Source of the DNA: Macrostomum hystrix
Lineage: Eukaryota; Platyhelminthes; Macrostomidae
Reading direction: 5' to 3'
Assembly (NCBI GenBank): GCA_950097015.1
Contig: CATNEN010000025.1
Span: 2,354,001-2,418,000 of the forward strand
Length of the DNA: 64,000 nt
Part shown: positions 10,501 to 21,959 of the stretch, piece by piece
How the letters are laid out: the number at the start of each line of letters is the position of its first letter
Position numbering within the stretch: the stretch's first letter is position 1
Notes under the pieces: model-generated
What the model was told of the DNA's origin: nothing
The model's database searches: none
Seen by the model: only the letters and a program-made list of their open reading frames with translations
Translations under genes and position numbers: made by a program

Positions 10501-13500
10501 ATTCTCTTTTAGAAAATCTGTTATTTATTTTGTTAGGTACAAATTTAGAATAGTCAAGGCTGAATTAGCATTAGCAGTGCTGATACGATCGCATTGTCGC
10601 TGTTAGCTTTTCGTGCACCGCGAAATCTTGTAGACTTTGTAATTGCATAGATTCTAGTACATTCTTCATGATAACTGCTATCATTTGTATTTCGATAGGG
10701 CGGTCGGTACATGTTAGTTGACGGCTCCAATGCCAAGTGGTGGTATGTTCGCGACTCCTCCGGGTGAGTGACAGTTTACGTTATTACTCTTTCTATCCTC
10801 AGAGTCGCATTCGAATTTGCTAGGCGCGTGCGATTAGCTAGCGGGCTGTTCTTAAAATATGCAGGTCATTTTCAAGGTGTTTAGGTCTTCCTTTAGAAGG
10901 AATACTGTCTGTTTCTCGGTGATATTTGGCAGTTTTTAAGTGATATTGGGCTGTTTCTCGGTGACATTTGGCTGTTTTTAAGTGATATTGGGCTTTTTCT
11001 CGGTAATATTTGGCTGTTTTTAAGTGATATTGGGCTTTTTCTCGGTGATATTTGGCTGTTTTTAAGTGATATTGGGCTGTTTCTCGGTAATATTTGGCTG
11101 TTTTTAAGTGATATTGGGCTGTTTCTCGGTAATATTTGGCTGTTTTTAAGTGATATTGGGCTGTTTATCGGTAATATTTGGCTGTTTTTAAGTGATATTG
11201 GGCTGTTTCTCGGTAATATTTGGCTGTTTTTAAGTGATAAATAATTTGAAACGCTACATTTTCAGAGAGTACGGCTACATACCTGCTAATTACACGCGTA
11301 AACCTGACAGCCTTGAAACATACGAGTAAGTCCTGATCTCGTCTAATCTATTTCATAGTAAAATCTGCTTCACAATAAGGAGCCTAATTGATTCAAATGA
11401 CTCTATTTCGCTTACTCCGCTTCCCGCAGCTGGTACTACAAGAATATCAGTAGGCAGCGAGCTGAGCACATCCTACTCGAGCTGGGCCGCAAAGAGGGCT
11501 GCTTCCTAGTACGCGACTCTGTGTCTAAGAGAAACTCCTACACCCTGTCTGTCATGGCCAAGGATGTCAATAAGTGAGTGCGCTTGTTGCCTGTCTGTCA
11601 TGGCAAAGGATGTCAATAAGTGAGTTTGTGTCTGGCTGTTGTACGTATGTCTGTTCTGGGGATCTGTTGTCTCTCTGTTCTGGGTGTCTGTTGTCTCTAT
11701 ATTCTGGGTGTCTGTTGTCTCTCTGTTCTGGGTGTCTGTTGTCTCTATATTCTTGGTGTCTGTTGTCTCTCTATTCTGGGTGTCTGGTGTCTCTCTATTC
11801 TGGGTGTCTGTTGTCTCTCTATTCTGGGTGTCTGTTGTCTCTCTATTCTGGGTGTCTGTTGTCTCTCTATTCTGGGTGTCTGGTGTCTCTCTGTTCTGGG
11901 TGTCTGTTGTCTCTATATTCTGGGTGTCTGTTGTCTCTCTGTTCTGGGTGTCTGTTGTCTCTCTGTTCTGGGTGTCTGTTGTCTCTCTGTTCTGGGTGTC
12001 TGTTGTCTCTCTATTCTGGGTGTCTGGTGTCTCTCTATTCTGGGTGTCTGTTGTCTCTATTCTGGGTGTCTGTTGACTCTGTTCTGGGTGTCTGTTGTCT
12101 CTATTCTGGGTGTCTGTTGTCTCTCTATTCTGGGTGTCTGTTGTCTCTCTGTTCTGGGTGTCTGTTGTCTCTCTGTTCTGGGTGCCTCTACCATTCAGTC
12201 TGTAGTGTCTGCTACGTGTCTCTACCATTCAGTCTGTAGTGTCTGCTATGTGTCTCTACCATTCAGTCTGTAGTGTCTGCTACGTGTCTCTACCATTCAG
12301 TCTGTAGAGTCTGCTATGTGTCTCTACCATTCAGTCTGTAGTGTCTGCTATGTGTCTCTACCATTCAGTCTGTAGAGTCTGCTATGTGTCTCTACCATTC
12401 AGTCTGTAGAGTCTGCTATGTGTCTCTACCATTCAGTCTGTAGAGTCTGCTATGTGTCTCTACCATTCAGTCTGTAGTGTCTGCTACGTGTCTCTACCAT
12501 TCAGTCTGTAGTGTCTGCTATGTGTCTCTACCATTCAGTCTGTAGAGTCTGCTACGTGTCTCTACCATTCAGTCTGTAGTGTCTGCTATGTGTCTCTACC
12601 ATTCAGTCTGTAGTGTCTGCTATGTGTCTCTACCATTCAGTCTGTAGTGTCTGCTATGTGTCTCTACCATTCAGTCTGTAGTGTCTGCTATGTGTCTCTA
12701 CCATTCAGTCTGTAGTGTCTGCTACGTGTCTCTACCATTCAGTCTGTAGTGTCTGCTATGTGTCTCTACCATTCAGTCTGTAGTGTCTGCTATGTGTCTC
12801 TACCATTCAGTCTGTAGAGTCTGCTATGTGTCTCTACCATTCAGTCTGTAGTTTGTCTGCCTGTTCTGTATGTTGTGTGTCACTCAATCTGTTATCTTCC
12901 TGTCAGTTATACGCCCCCCTGTATTTTGAAGTCAAACTGTCTGTGCCAACCAGAGCAGTCGATGTCCATCTATTAAATTTAATACGAAGCATTAGTACAA
13001 TATCAATCTCTCATCTGTAATGTATCAAATCATCATACAATAGTTTGACGTGAGACAATTCTATTAATTGAAAAGCATGCAAACCCAGGGATGTAGATTC
13101 GCAGTCATGTAAAAAATATGATTCTCATTAATTTTGCATGCTAAACGCAATGACTTGATTTTTCTAGTTCTACGCATTTCGATGCGTGACTTGACAACGA
13201 ATGAACAAACCTTACAAACTTAGAGATATTCAGTTCCATCTCGTATTGTAGTCTTCACTTCACTTTACTGACAAAAATTATCTTAGTGCTTGTATTGCTT
13301 TCTGGGCTAAACTGGTCCGCGAAAAGTAACCTACCGCTGTGCCTTTATTATCAACTCACTGCTTTCCTGTCATCGAGACTGCTTCCATTTCAACCAATTT
13401 TATTGTCTGCTGCGTGACTATTTGTGCCTAATTTCTTTTGAGCAATTATTCTGCTATTATTTTAGTATGCAACTGAAAAATGCTTTTATTTGTCTGAGTT

Positions 13501-16500
13501 AGTATAGACTTGGCTAGTTAAGCGCAATTCGGGTCAGTTACTATTACAAGTATATTAATACTAATTAATACAAGAATTAAAACTAGCTTTTCGCCCCACT
13601 CCAGCAGGCCCAAACATAATCCCTCTGGGCAAGAAACATTACAAAATGTCCCAGAGAACTAAAGAACCAATGACCCCCATTAGCAGAGAACCAATGACCC
13701 CCATTAGCAGAGAAGCAATGACCTTCTTTAGCAGAGAACCAATGACCCCCATTAGCAGAGAAGCAATGACCTTCTTTAGCAGAGAACCAATGACCCCCAT
13801 TAGCAGAGAAGCAATGACCTCCTTTAGCAGAGAAGCAATGACCTTCTTTAGCAGAGAACCAATGACCCCCATTAGCAGAGAAGCAATGACCTCCTTTAGC
13901 AGAGAACCAATGACCTCCTTTAGCAGAGAACCAATGACCTCCTTTAGCAGAGAACCAATGACCTTCTTTAGCAGAGACGTGAGACATGTCCCCTTTAGCA
14001 GAGAACCAATTACCCCTTTAGCATAGACCATTAACCAGGGAAGGTCAGGGCAGAGATTTACACACCTGTTTGAGTGTATGTGCTCTTGGGTCAGCTAAAT
14101 GAGCAGAATTGCCTCCTCGCTGGCTGCGGGTCGACTGTCGTCAGTGATTTACCAGTTCCCGAAAGACCCTATTGTACGAGTACATTTATTTTTATCTGCT
14201 GTCCAACTGATTTAATTTCCGCAGCCGCAGCGAATGGCGAGTGCATCACTACCACATCTACGTTAACGACCAGCGTCAATATTACCTGGCCGAGAAGCAC
14301 GCGTGCGCTTCCATAGCTGAGCTAATTTATTATCATAAGCATAATTCTGGAGGTGAGTTGGCTATATATTTTTGTAACCAAAGTTGTAATATGCTATAGT
14401 AGCTATTTTTCCCGTTAATAAAAGTTGTGTTAAACATCTATTTCCCCATGGCACTACTTAGAGTAGGCTAGATCACAGTAAAAATATTTTACTTATTTTT
14501 TTGTAAAACACAAAATAAACGTTAAAACTGCGTAATTAGAACTCACTAAAGTGATATTTAAGTTCATTCCTATAAAATCATCAGAAATATCCCAAATACC
14601 ATCAACGATAAAGTTGCCTTGTAGCCCAGTGATCAGACCTTCGGACTTATTGTCCTGAGGTCAGGAGTTCGAATCTCGGCCCTAGGGAGTCACTTAGCTC
14701 TCCATTGCTCAAGTGCACCCAACTGTAAACCCAGTACCAGTATTTTGTTTGTGTGTTACTTATCCCTTAGTCCATGGACTGAACAGCTGTACACAGCCTT
14801 TCTAAGAGCCACGCAATAGCTGCAATTGTGACACAAGATGTACATCCGGTTGAATTTCATTTTTCTATTTATCTACTCGTATTACAGTTCGTATCCATAT
14901 CGAGGGGAAAATATTACATTAAAGAACATTGTAAGACATCTAAATTGAAAATAAGTTAAATGAGTTTAAATAAGTTGAACCCCAAATCAAAATAAATTAA
15001 AATTAATTTCGATTTCTGAAAAAAAATCTGAGAATAGCGATCAAACAAGTCAATAAATCCTCATCTTTTAAAGAAAAATCCCAACGACAACGAGAAAAAT
15101 CCCAATTTACAAAGAAAAATTTGTAGGGAAAAATGCCAACCTTTGTTTAAAAATCCCTTCTTTTCAGGGGAAATCCCAATCTAAGTTGAAAAATTCCGAT
15201 CTTTCTGAATAGCCAAATATCCCCAGAAACCCTTAGCCTCCTAGTTAGGATTGACCAGTGCGAGAATGCCAAATTATCCCCATCCGGCAGGCCTAGTAGT
15301 CCGGCTGCGCAATCCGCCCAGCCTGGGCCAGGAGGCTCCAGCCCCGGTCGGCCTCGGCTTCGACGAGCTGGAGGTGGACCCGGCCGAGCTCAAGATGGAT
15401 CGAGATCCCATCGGTCGGGGCCAGTTCGGCGAAGTTCGCCGCGGCTGGCTGCGCGGCACGCAGGTGGCCGTCAAGCTGATGCTGGAGGGCGCCATGGCCG
15501 AAGAGGATTTCATTGAGGAGGCCAGGAATATGCGCAATTTGAATCATTCTAACCTGGTGCAGCTGTTTGGCGTGGTCACTAAATCCAAGCCTGTCATGCT
15601 GGTCACGGACTTCATGCCCTACGGCTCGCTGAAAGACTTCCTGCGCTCTCGCCGTGACAGCTACATGAAGACTAGTCGAGTGGCGGCCCTGCTCGACGTG
15701 TGCAACCAGGTTGCCGTAGCCATGATGTACCTGGAGGAGAGGAATTTCATTCATCGCGACCTCGCCTGCCGCAATATCCTAGTCAAATCCCTGCTGCACC
15801 TGCACGGATATATTGAGGCAAGTGATTGCCAGTGCATATGTTAGATATGTTGGACATGTAGATAAGACAAGCATACCTATACAAGAGGTAGATATATTGA
15901 TAATTAGACATGTAGATAGGCGAGGTAGACATGTTAATACGGCAGGAAGACATACTGATACTGCAGGAAGACATACTGATACTGCAGGAAGACATACTGA
16001 TACTGCAGGAAAACATACTGATACTGCAGGAAAACATACTGATACTGCAGGAAAACATACTGATACTGCAGGAAAACATACTGATACTGCAGGAAGACAT
16101 ACTGATACTGCAGGAAGACATACTGATACTGCAGGAAGACATACTGATACTGCAGGAAGACATACTGATACTGCAGGAAGACATACATATACAGCAGGTT
16201 GACATGATGATACGGCAAGTAGACATGATGATAGGGCAGGTAGACATGTTGATATGGCAAGTAGACGTACTGATACAGCAAATTCGACATGTTGATACAG
16301 CAAATTGACATGTTGATACGGAAGGAAGACATACTGATACGTCAGGAAGTCATGTTGATACGGAAGGAAGACATACTGATACGGCAGGAAGTCATGTTGA
16401 TACGGCAGGTAGACATGTTAATAGGCGAAGTAGATATGTTGATACGGCGGGTAGGCATGTTGATAGGCGAGGTAGACATGTATAGTCGAGGCTGTAGAGG

Positions 16501-16947
16501 TCATTACACACACTTCAGTCATCTCACCTGTCATTCGCCACTGCCCCACCGCAGGTGAAAGTAAGCGACTTCGGCATGGCCCGCTTCCTACTCGGCCAAG
16601 AATACGACGCCTCAGCCGGTTCAAAATTCCCAGTCCGCTGGGCTGCGCCCGAAGTGTTCCAGTGCAATCGGTACAGCGCCAAATCCGATGTCTGGGCATT
16701 CGGCGTCCTCATGTGGGAAGTGTTCACCTGTTGCGACAATCCCTACGGCAACCGCACCAACGCCCAGGTGTGCCAGTACGTAGCCGATGGCGGCGTCCTG
16801 GAGAAGCCCAGACTGTGCCCAGAGCATCAGGTGTACGTGTATATCATGCTGGACTGTTGGAAATCTCAGCCTAGCGATCGGCCTTCATTTAGCGAGACAG
16901 TTGCCAAATTTGACATTGTAATGGAGAACACCAATGTGTTCCGGTAA
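7588..16947 (+). CDS. TEC-family non-receptor tyrosine kinase (PH-BTK-SH3-SH2-kinase)
   Basis: Ten exons give a continuous 720-residue protein: 7588-7740, 7861-7988, 9204-9546, 10196-10375, 10699-10763, 11266-11325, 11430-11573, 14225-14352, 15249-15817, 16555-16947. All reading phases agree across the junctions. Domains in order: PH (about 10-125); BTK zinc motif with His139, Cys151, Cys152 and Cys162; a Gln-rich linker; SH3 (about 248-305, with VVVAIYNF and YGYIPANY); SH2 (about 311-400, phosphotyrosine Arg338 in FLVRDS); tyrosine kinase (about 450-715) with glycine loop GRGQFGEV, Lys476 in VAVK, HRDLACRN with Asp571, DFG at 595-597, and activation-loop Tyr607 before GSKFPVRW. Family members act downstream of receptors at PIP3-rich membranes. 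All introns are GT-AG except the last (15818-16554), which starts with GC. The introns carry six or more unrelated minisatellites. It could be the orthologue of BTK, TEC, ITK, BMX or TXK collectively, since invertebrates usually have one gene, so I give no vertebrate symbol. Confidence 0.95.
8032..9010. repeat. 24-bp minisatellite in TEC kinase intron 2
   Basis: About 41 head-to-tail copies of a 24-bp unit around TTCAGTGTCCTCCTCCCCTG. Variants with GTTCTCC and CCTAATTC recur in blocks, a sign of block duplication. The unit length is divisible by three and the sequence avoids stops, so both strands read as long Ser/Asp- or Glu-rich frames. These are not genes. Confidence 0.97.
9650..10165. repeat. 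23-bp minisatellite in TEC kinase intron 3
   Basis: Array with the core CCGAGTTACATTATCCCAGA, regular between about 9720 and 9950, then decaying into divergent copies up to 10165. It lies in intron 9547-10195. Confidence 0.92.
10905..11240. repeat. 42-bp minisatellite in TEC kinase intron 5
   Basis: About eight copies of a 42-bp unit combining GGGCTGTTTCTCGGTAATAT with a TTGGCTGTTTTTAAGTGAT half. The two halves share GGCTGTTT, so the unit probably arose from an older ~21-bp repeat. Confidence 0.93.
11590..11628 (+). repeat. Duplicated exon end with second splice donor
   Basis: The last ~30 bases of exon 7 and its donor (11544-11582, ending AATAAGTGAGT) recur almost exactly 46 bases downstream. 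The copy has one clear substitution (GGCAAAGG for GGCCAAGG) and includes an intact GTGAGT. It directly precedes the next minisatellite. Reading through the first donor hits TGA at once, so the second donor is a non-productive decoy. Confidence 0.9.
11660..12186. repeat. 24-bp minisatellite in TEC kinase intron 7
   Basis: About 22 copies around TTCTGGGTGTCTGTTGTCTC. The unit is divisible by three, giving several false Cys/Val/Leu-rich or Thr/Asn-rich frames. It abuts a second unrelated array. Confidence 0.96.
12187..12850. repeat. 34-bp minisatellite in TEC kinase intron 7
   Basis: About 19-20 copies of a 34-bp unit with the core CTACCATTCAGTCTGTAGTG. Copies alternate at a few positions (TATGTG/TACGTG, GTAGTG/GTAGAG), giving a legible variant map. 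Confidence 0.96.
12851..13660. other. Intron 7 unique sequence
   Basis: AT-rich unique DNA inside the kinase's largest intron, with no exon or element that I can support. Confidence 0.4.
13660..14025. repeat. 24-bp minisatellite in TEC kinase intron 7
   Basis: About 15 copies around AGCAGAGAACCAATGACCCC, with alternating CCCCCATT and CCTTCTTT/CCTCCTTT variants. It is the third unrelated array in the same intron. Frames across it are open on both strands and are not genes. Confidence 0.95.
14040..14150 (+). mobile_element. SINE family 2 fragment
   Basis: Matches the segment used in the 39-kb fold-back element: the order CACACCTG...GAGTGTATGTGCTC, then GGGTCAGCTAAATGAGCAGA and CCTCCTCGCTGGCTGCGGGT with a B-box-like GGGTCGACTG. 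It ends about 75 bp before exon 8 of the kinase. Confidence 0.6.
14613..14878 (+). mobile_element. tRNA-derived SINE, family 1, near-complete copy
   Basis: Begins with a tRNA-like head containing an A-box (TAGCCCAGTGA, 14622-14632) and a B-box (GGAGTTCGAATCTC, 14664-14677). A core follows that on the reverse strand reads like GGTACTGGGTTTACAG..TTGGGTG, then the palindrome TCCATGGA and a tail GTACATCCGGTTGAATTTCA. Another near-complete copy lies reversed at 23120-23352. It is inserted in intron 8 of the TEC-family kinase. Confidence 0.8.
15938..16490. repeat. 21-bp minisatellite with decayed flank, TEC kinase last intron
   Basis: About 12 well-conserved 21-bp copies (GACATACTGATACTGCAGGA) at 15938-16200. 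These grade into diverged relatives (GACATGTTGATACGGCAGG) up to about 16490 and back to about 15850. The homogeneous centre with decayed edges is typical of arrays maintained by local slippage or conversion. Confidence 0.94.
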
Positions 16948-17159
16948 AATGGCTGGTTTTAAGCTTGCTTTAAATTGTGAATTCATAACAGATTTAATTT
17001 CGCGATCTCATAAAAATCTGGTTAATTATTCTTGATCATATTTGCAGCATTATATAGACACCATTGTTTAACTGAATGAATACTGCCTTCAGTCCAGTGG
17101 GCTGTTCTTTATTTTAGTTCGTCTGTGCAAAAAGTTAGGCACATTAATTGGTTACCGTG
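16948..17159. other. 3' flank of TEC kinase
   Basis: AT-rich 3' flank. No canonical AATAAA is evident close to the stop codon. Confidence 0.35.
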
Positions 17160-18295
17160 TTGGAGACGGTATTCGACGGAACATGTTAGACACGGCAGTT
17201 GGTGGAACACGTTAGACACGGCAGTTGGTAGAACATGTTAGACACGGCAGTTGGTAGAACATGTTAGACACGGCAGTGGGTGGAACATGTTAGTCACGGC
17301 AGTTGGTGGAACATGTTAGACACGGCAGTTGGTGGAACATGTTAGACACGGCAGTTGATGGAACATGTTAGACACGGCAGTAGATGGAACATGTTAGACA
17401 CGGCAGTTGGTGGAATATGTTAGACACGGCAGTTGGTGGAACATGTTAGACACGGCAGTTGATGGATCATGTTAGTCACGGCAGTTGGTGGAACATGTTA
17501 GACACGGCAGTTGTTGGAATATGTTAGACACGGCAATTGGTGGAACATGTTAGACACGGCAGTTGATGGATCATGTTAGTCACGGCAGTTGGTGGAACAT
17601 GTTAGACACGGCAGTTGGTGGAATATGTTAGACACGGCAGTTGGTGGAACATGTTAGTCACGGCAGTTGGTGGAACATGTTAGACACGGCAGTTGATGGA
17701 ACATGTTAGACACGGCAGTAGATGGAACATGTTAGACACGGCAGTTGGTGGAACATGTTAGACACGGCAGTTGGTGGAACATGTTAGACACGGCAGTGGG
17801 TGGAACATGTTAGACACGGCAGTTGGTGGAACATGTTAGACACGGCAGTTGGTGGAACATGTTAGACACGGCAGTGGGTGGAACATGTTAGACACGGCAG
17901 TTGGTGGAACATGTTAGACACGGCAGTTGGTGGAACATGTTAGACACTGCAGTGGATGGAACATGTTAGACACGGCAGTTGGTGGAACATGTTAGACACG
18001 GCAGTTGGTGGAACATGTTAGACACTGCAGTGGATGGAACATGTTAGACACGGCAGTTGGTGGAACATGTTAGACACGGCAGTGGGTGGAACATGTTAGA
18101 CACGGCAGTTGGTGGAACTTGTTAGACACGGCAGTTGGTGGAACATGTTAGACACGGCAGTTGGTGGAACATGTTAGACACGGCAGTTGGTGGAACATGT
18201 TAGACACTGCAGTTGGTGGAACATGTTAGACACGGCAGTGGATGGAACATGTTAGACACGGCAGTTGATGGAACATGTTAGACATGGCAATATAA
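17160..18295. repeat. 26-bp minisatellite, ~43 copies
   Basis: Core GGAACATGTTAGACACGGCA in a 26-bp unit with scattered variants (GTTGG, GTGGG, GTAGA, TCATG). The GAACATGTT palindrome is repeated in most copies. Confidence 0.97.
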
Positions 18296-19204
18296 TGCTG
18301 CACTATAATGCTTATAACTCTAATTTGACTTGGCAAGCAAAGTCATTTATTTAATGGCGCCTCCCAGCTATCTCTGACCCAGCTTGTTTATTTATACACT
18401 TGTAATAGGCATTGTATTTTTTAATCCAATTTTGTTCTGCAATCACTTCAGATGTCAGCTCTAGACTTTGCAAAGCGATACAAGTACATATTTCAATATG
18501 TTCTTTAAGATGTGTGTAGTTTATATTTTTCTGCTATCTTGTCTTCCTATCCCTCAGACGTCTCTCTTCATATTTCATCATATCTTCTTGTTCTTAATAG
18601 ACATTTTGCACCGCTAGGAAATCAAAACACAGTTGCTTTTCACTTGCTTCTTCTCTGACAATTGCTGCTGTTGCTTATGCCTTGTTTGTGTTGTTTATTT
18701 TTATTTCGAAAACAGCAAACGATATGTTGGCTAAAAGCTATTAATTGTAAATTTGTTGTCTTTCCATGCATAATGGCAATCCATTATTATAACTAATGCA
18801 TAGGCTTAGTTTTTTATTTACTCTTGATTCGTCACAGCTAACGCAATCATGCTACTCTAAGTAGTACAATTAATTATTTATGATGTATTTTTGCGTGCTA
18901 AAAGCCTTTACATAGTGCTATATGTTTTATTCTATATTTTCGCAAACAAATCTTTAGGTTGCTAATTTTTATTTCACATTTTTCAGCTAGCTAATCATTA
19001 TTGCCAGACAATTGTTAGTTTGATAATTGAAAATCTATTAACTGCTAAATATTGTTCTATCATTATTATAGAAAATTAAACTCTGCTTTTTTAATTTAGT
19101 CTTCTTTTACCCTAAATTTACAACTCATCATCCTTTGCTCGATTATCCGAAACCAAAGTATTTTGTGACCTTCCAAATATTGGATGCTTTTTGAGTGGTC
19201 AATT
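18296..19204. other. AT-rich unique DNA, no gene seen
   Basis: T-rich sequence between two arrays, with no exon or transposon boundary that I can support. Confidence 0.4.
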
Positions 19205-20050
19205 ACCTCCCTAATCCTAATTAGAATTTGTCTCTGACCTCCCTAATCCTAATTAGAATTTGTCTCTGACCTCCCTAATCCTAATTAGAATTTGTCTCTG
19301 ACCTCCCTAATCCTAATTAGAATTTGTCTCTGACCTCCCTAATCCTAATTAGAATTTGTCTCTGACCTCCCTAATCCTAATTAGAATTTGTCTCTGACCT
19401 CCCTAATCCTAATTAGAATTTGTCTCTGACCTCCCTAATCCTAATTAGAATTTGTCTCTGACCTCCCTAATCCTAATTAGAATTTGTCTCTGACCTCCCT
19501 AATCCTAATTAGAATTTGTCTCTGACCTCCCTAATCCTAATTAGAATTTGTCTCTGACCTCCCTAATCCTAATTAGAATTTGTCTCTGACCTCCCTAATC
19601 CTAATTAGAATTTGTCTCTGACCTCCCTAATCCTAATTAGAATTTGTCTCTGACCTCCCTAATCCTAATTAGAATTTGTCTCTGACCTCCCTAATCCTAA
19701 TTAGAATTTGTCTCTGACCTCCCTAATCCTAATTAGAATTTGTCTCTGACCTCCCTAATCCTAATTAGAATTTGTCTCTGACCTCCCTAATCCTAATTAG
19801 AATTTGTCTCTGACCTCCCTAATCCTAATTAGAATTTGTCTCTGACCTCCCTAATCCTAATTAGAATTTGTCTCTGACCTCCCTAATCCTAATTAGAATT
19901 TGTCTCTGACCTCCCTAATCCTAATTAGAATTTGTCTCTGACCTCCCTAATCCTAATTAGAATTTGTCTCTGACCTCCCTAATCCTAATTAGAATTTGTC
20001 TCTGACCTCCCTAATCCTAATTGGAATTTGTCTCTGACCTCCCTAATCCT
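19205..20050. repeat. 32-bp minisatellite, ~26 almost identical copies
   Basis: Perfectly repeated for about 25 copies around CTGACCTCCCTAATCCTAAT, followed by TAGAATTTGTCT. The only changes are in the last copies (AATTGG, GATTATAGG). It is by far the most homogeneous array here. Diverged copies of the same motif continue to about 20220, so the homogeneous part was re-amplified recently within an older array. Confidence 0.98.
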
Positions 20051-20229
20051 GATTATAGGATTATACTTAATTGTGTAAGTGGAAGTGGTCTAATTGTGTA
20101 AGTGGTCATCGACCTTATTTATTCTAATTAGAAGTTGTCATTGACCTCGCTTGTTTTGATTTTGAAGGGGTCACTGACCTCCATAATCCAGGGTATGGAT
20201 TTGGTCATTGGACCTCACTTATTCAGGTT

Positions 20230-21715
20230 ATTGGGGTGCTAATTTTACTAACTAGTTTCTAAGAAACAGCATGACTCAATCAAAAGCTGACTTGCCTAAA
20301 GAACAATGATTTATTCCAAAGTGGTTCTGCTAAAAGCTAACTTGCGTGGCCACATGCATGTACATTGTAGGCAGTTATAGACTTTTTGGTCTTCTCTGTC
20401 AGTTTTTTTATTGTTAATATTTTGTACGATATTTGTTTAACATAGCATCGACAGTTTCCTGCTAAGCCTACTTATAGTAGCAGTTTGTGTTTCTCTGTGC
20501 TAGCGCGCGTGGTTTTGTCGTAATATTTTTCTTTTGTCTAGAAGTAATTAGTGTGCGATATTTATATTTATATTTTTTCAGCCGACTATGCTTGTAAATT
20601 GGCAATCAATGTCTTGAATGCAAAATATATTTGTTTAGTTTGCCTTTGACAATGCAATAATTGTTTCAGAGATATGGGTATTTTGTGTTGCCCTGTTCTT
20701 TTTCTGATACCCTTACATGCTATATAAATAAACAATGTGCCTGCATGTCTTTGTTCTATTTTGCTCTGCTTTTTTAATTCACTTGCTGTTTTTTTACTGA
20801 GCTCAAGTTCTTCAGGTTACACTAATTAACCTGGTGGTGACGAAAACACCTCAACTTAATATCTTAAAACATGCTATCTACAGAGGTCCTTAGATCGCAA
20901 ATTTGTATCCAATTCATATTATTTTCTAAATCTCAAAAAGTATTATAAGACAGTCAGACAGTCAGACAATTTTGTGAATAGAAGTAGTTCACTTATTTTT
21001 GTTGATTTTCAGTTTATTTATTGTTCTATTACTGGCAATAAAATATGTGTATATAGAGCAGGCTAAAATGAATGTGGGAAACGGTAAGATTATGCTTGGT
21101 TGAATTTTTTTAATTTTCTTTAACGTATAATGCATAATAATTGGTATTATAGCGGAGCTTGTTAATCTAACACTGGCTACACAAAGGCTGGTACCTGGCT
21201 GCATTCTCTGGTGGGAAATATTTAATTTGCCAATTGCAGATTGGTTTGTAGTTTGCAGATCTGCAACTAGTTTATACCAGCCTTGAAAAGTTTAGATTTA
21301 GAGTTTAGACTAAAATAAAATTGCTAAGTCCGTACAACACAGATGGGATTATAAAGACAATAGAATTAAAAATGACAAAACAATAACCATATTAACAGTT
21401 AGAGTCGGTAATGGATAATAATTATTAAAACACTAAATAGCGATGTGAGGACACGCATTGCACTTGCACTTGTCTAAACTACTCGTATGATAATTAAGCG
21501 GAAAATCGTTTCTTGTGAGGAACTTATTGCAGTCCAGAGAAAAATAGAAGAATTGAGATTTTAGAGAGGGATCGAAAAAATGATACACGAAGATGACAAC
21601 ACGGACAGACTGACAGACGCCACAACATAAATGAAGACAACGAATTACTCGAGTGTGAATATTATGCACGGTGGAGTGGGCGTAAGGAAGGTTTTTCGGA
21701 GGAAAGCGTCTCTTA
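20230..21715. other. AT-rich spacer, no gene seen
   Basis: AT-rich sequence with no supported exon, RNA gene or element boundary. Confidence 0.4.
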
Positions 21716-21719
21716 TTCA

Positions 21720-21925
21720 AGCGTATTGAGGCTCTCGACGTTGTTTTGAAGCTCTCGAGGTTGTATTGAGGTTCTCGAGGTTGTATTGAGGCTCTCGATG
21801 TTGTATTGAGGCTCTCGAGGTTGTATTGAGGCTCTCGAGGTTGTATTGAGGCTCTCGAGGTTGTATTGAGGCTCTCGAGGTTGTATTGAGGCTCTCGAGG
21901 TTTTATTGAGGCTCTTGATATTTCA
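21720..21925. repeat. 20-bp minisatellite, ~10 copies
   Basis: Unit GAGGCTCTCGAGGTTGTATT, 20 bp, containing an XhoI-like CTCGAG palindrome in most copies. The edges are degenerate to about 21960. Confidence 0.93.
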
Positions 21926-21959
21926 TTGAGGCTTTCAAAGTTACTTCGAGGTTTCAAAG

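Noticed and set aside
11506-12273. Several long Cys/Leu-rich and Thr/Gln/Asn-rich frames
   Set aside because: They are readings of the 24-bp array in kinase intron 7 in different frames, overlapping the end of a true exon.
14613-14695. A functional tRNA gene
   Set aside because: A- and B-box-like motifs are present, but the arms do not pair into a full cloverleaf by eye, and SINE core and tail sequences follow. It is a SINE head.
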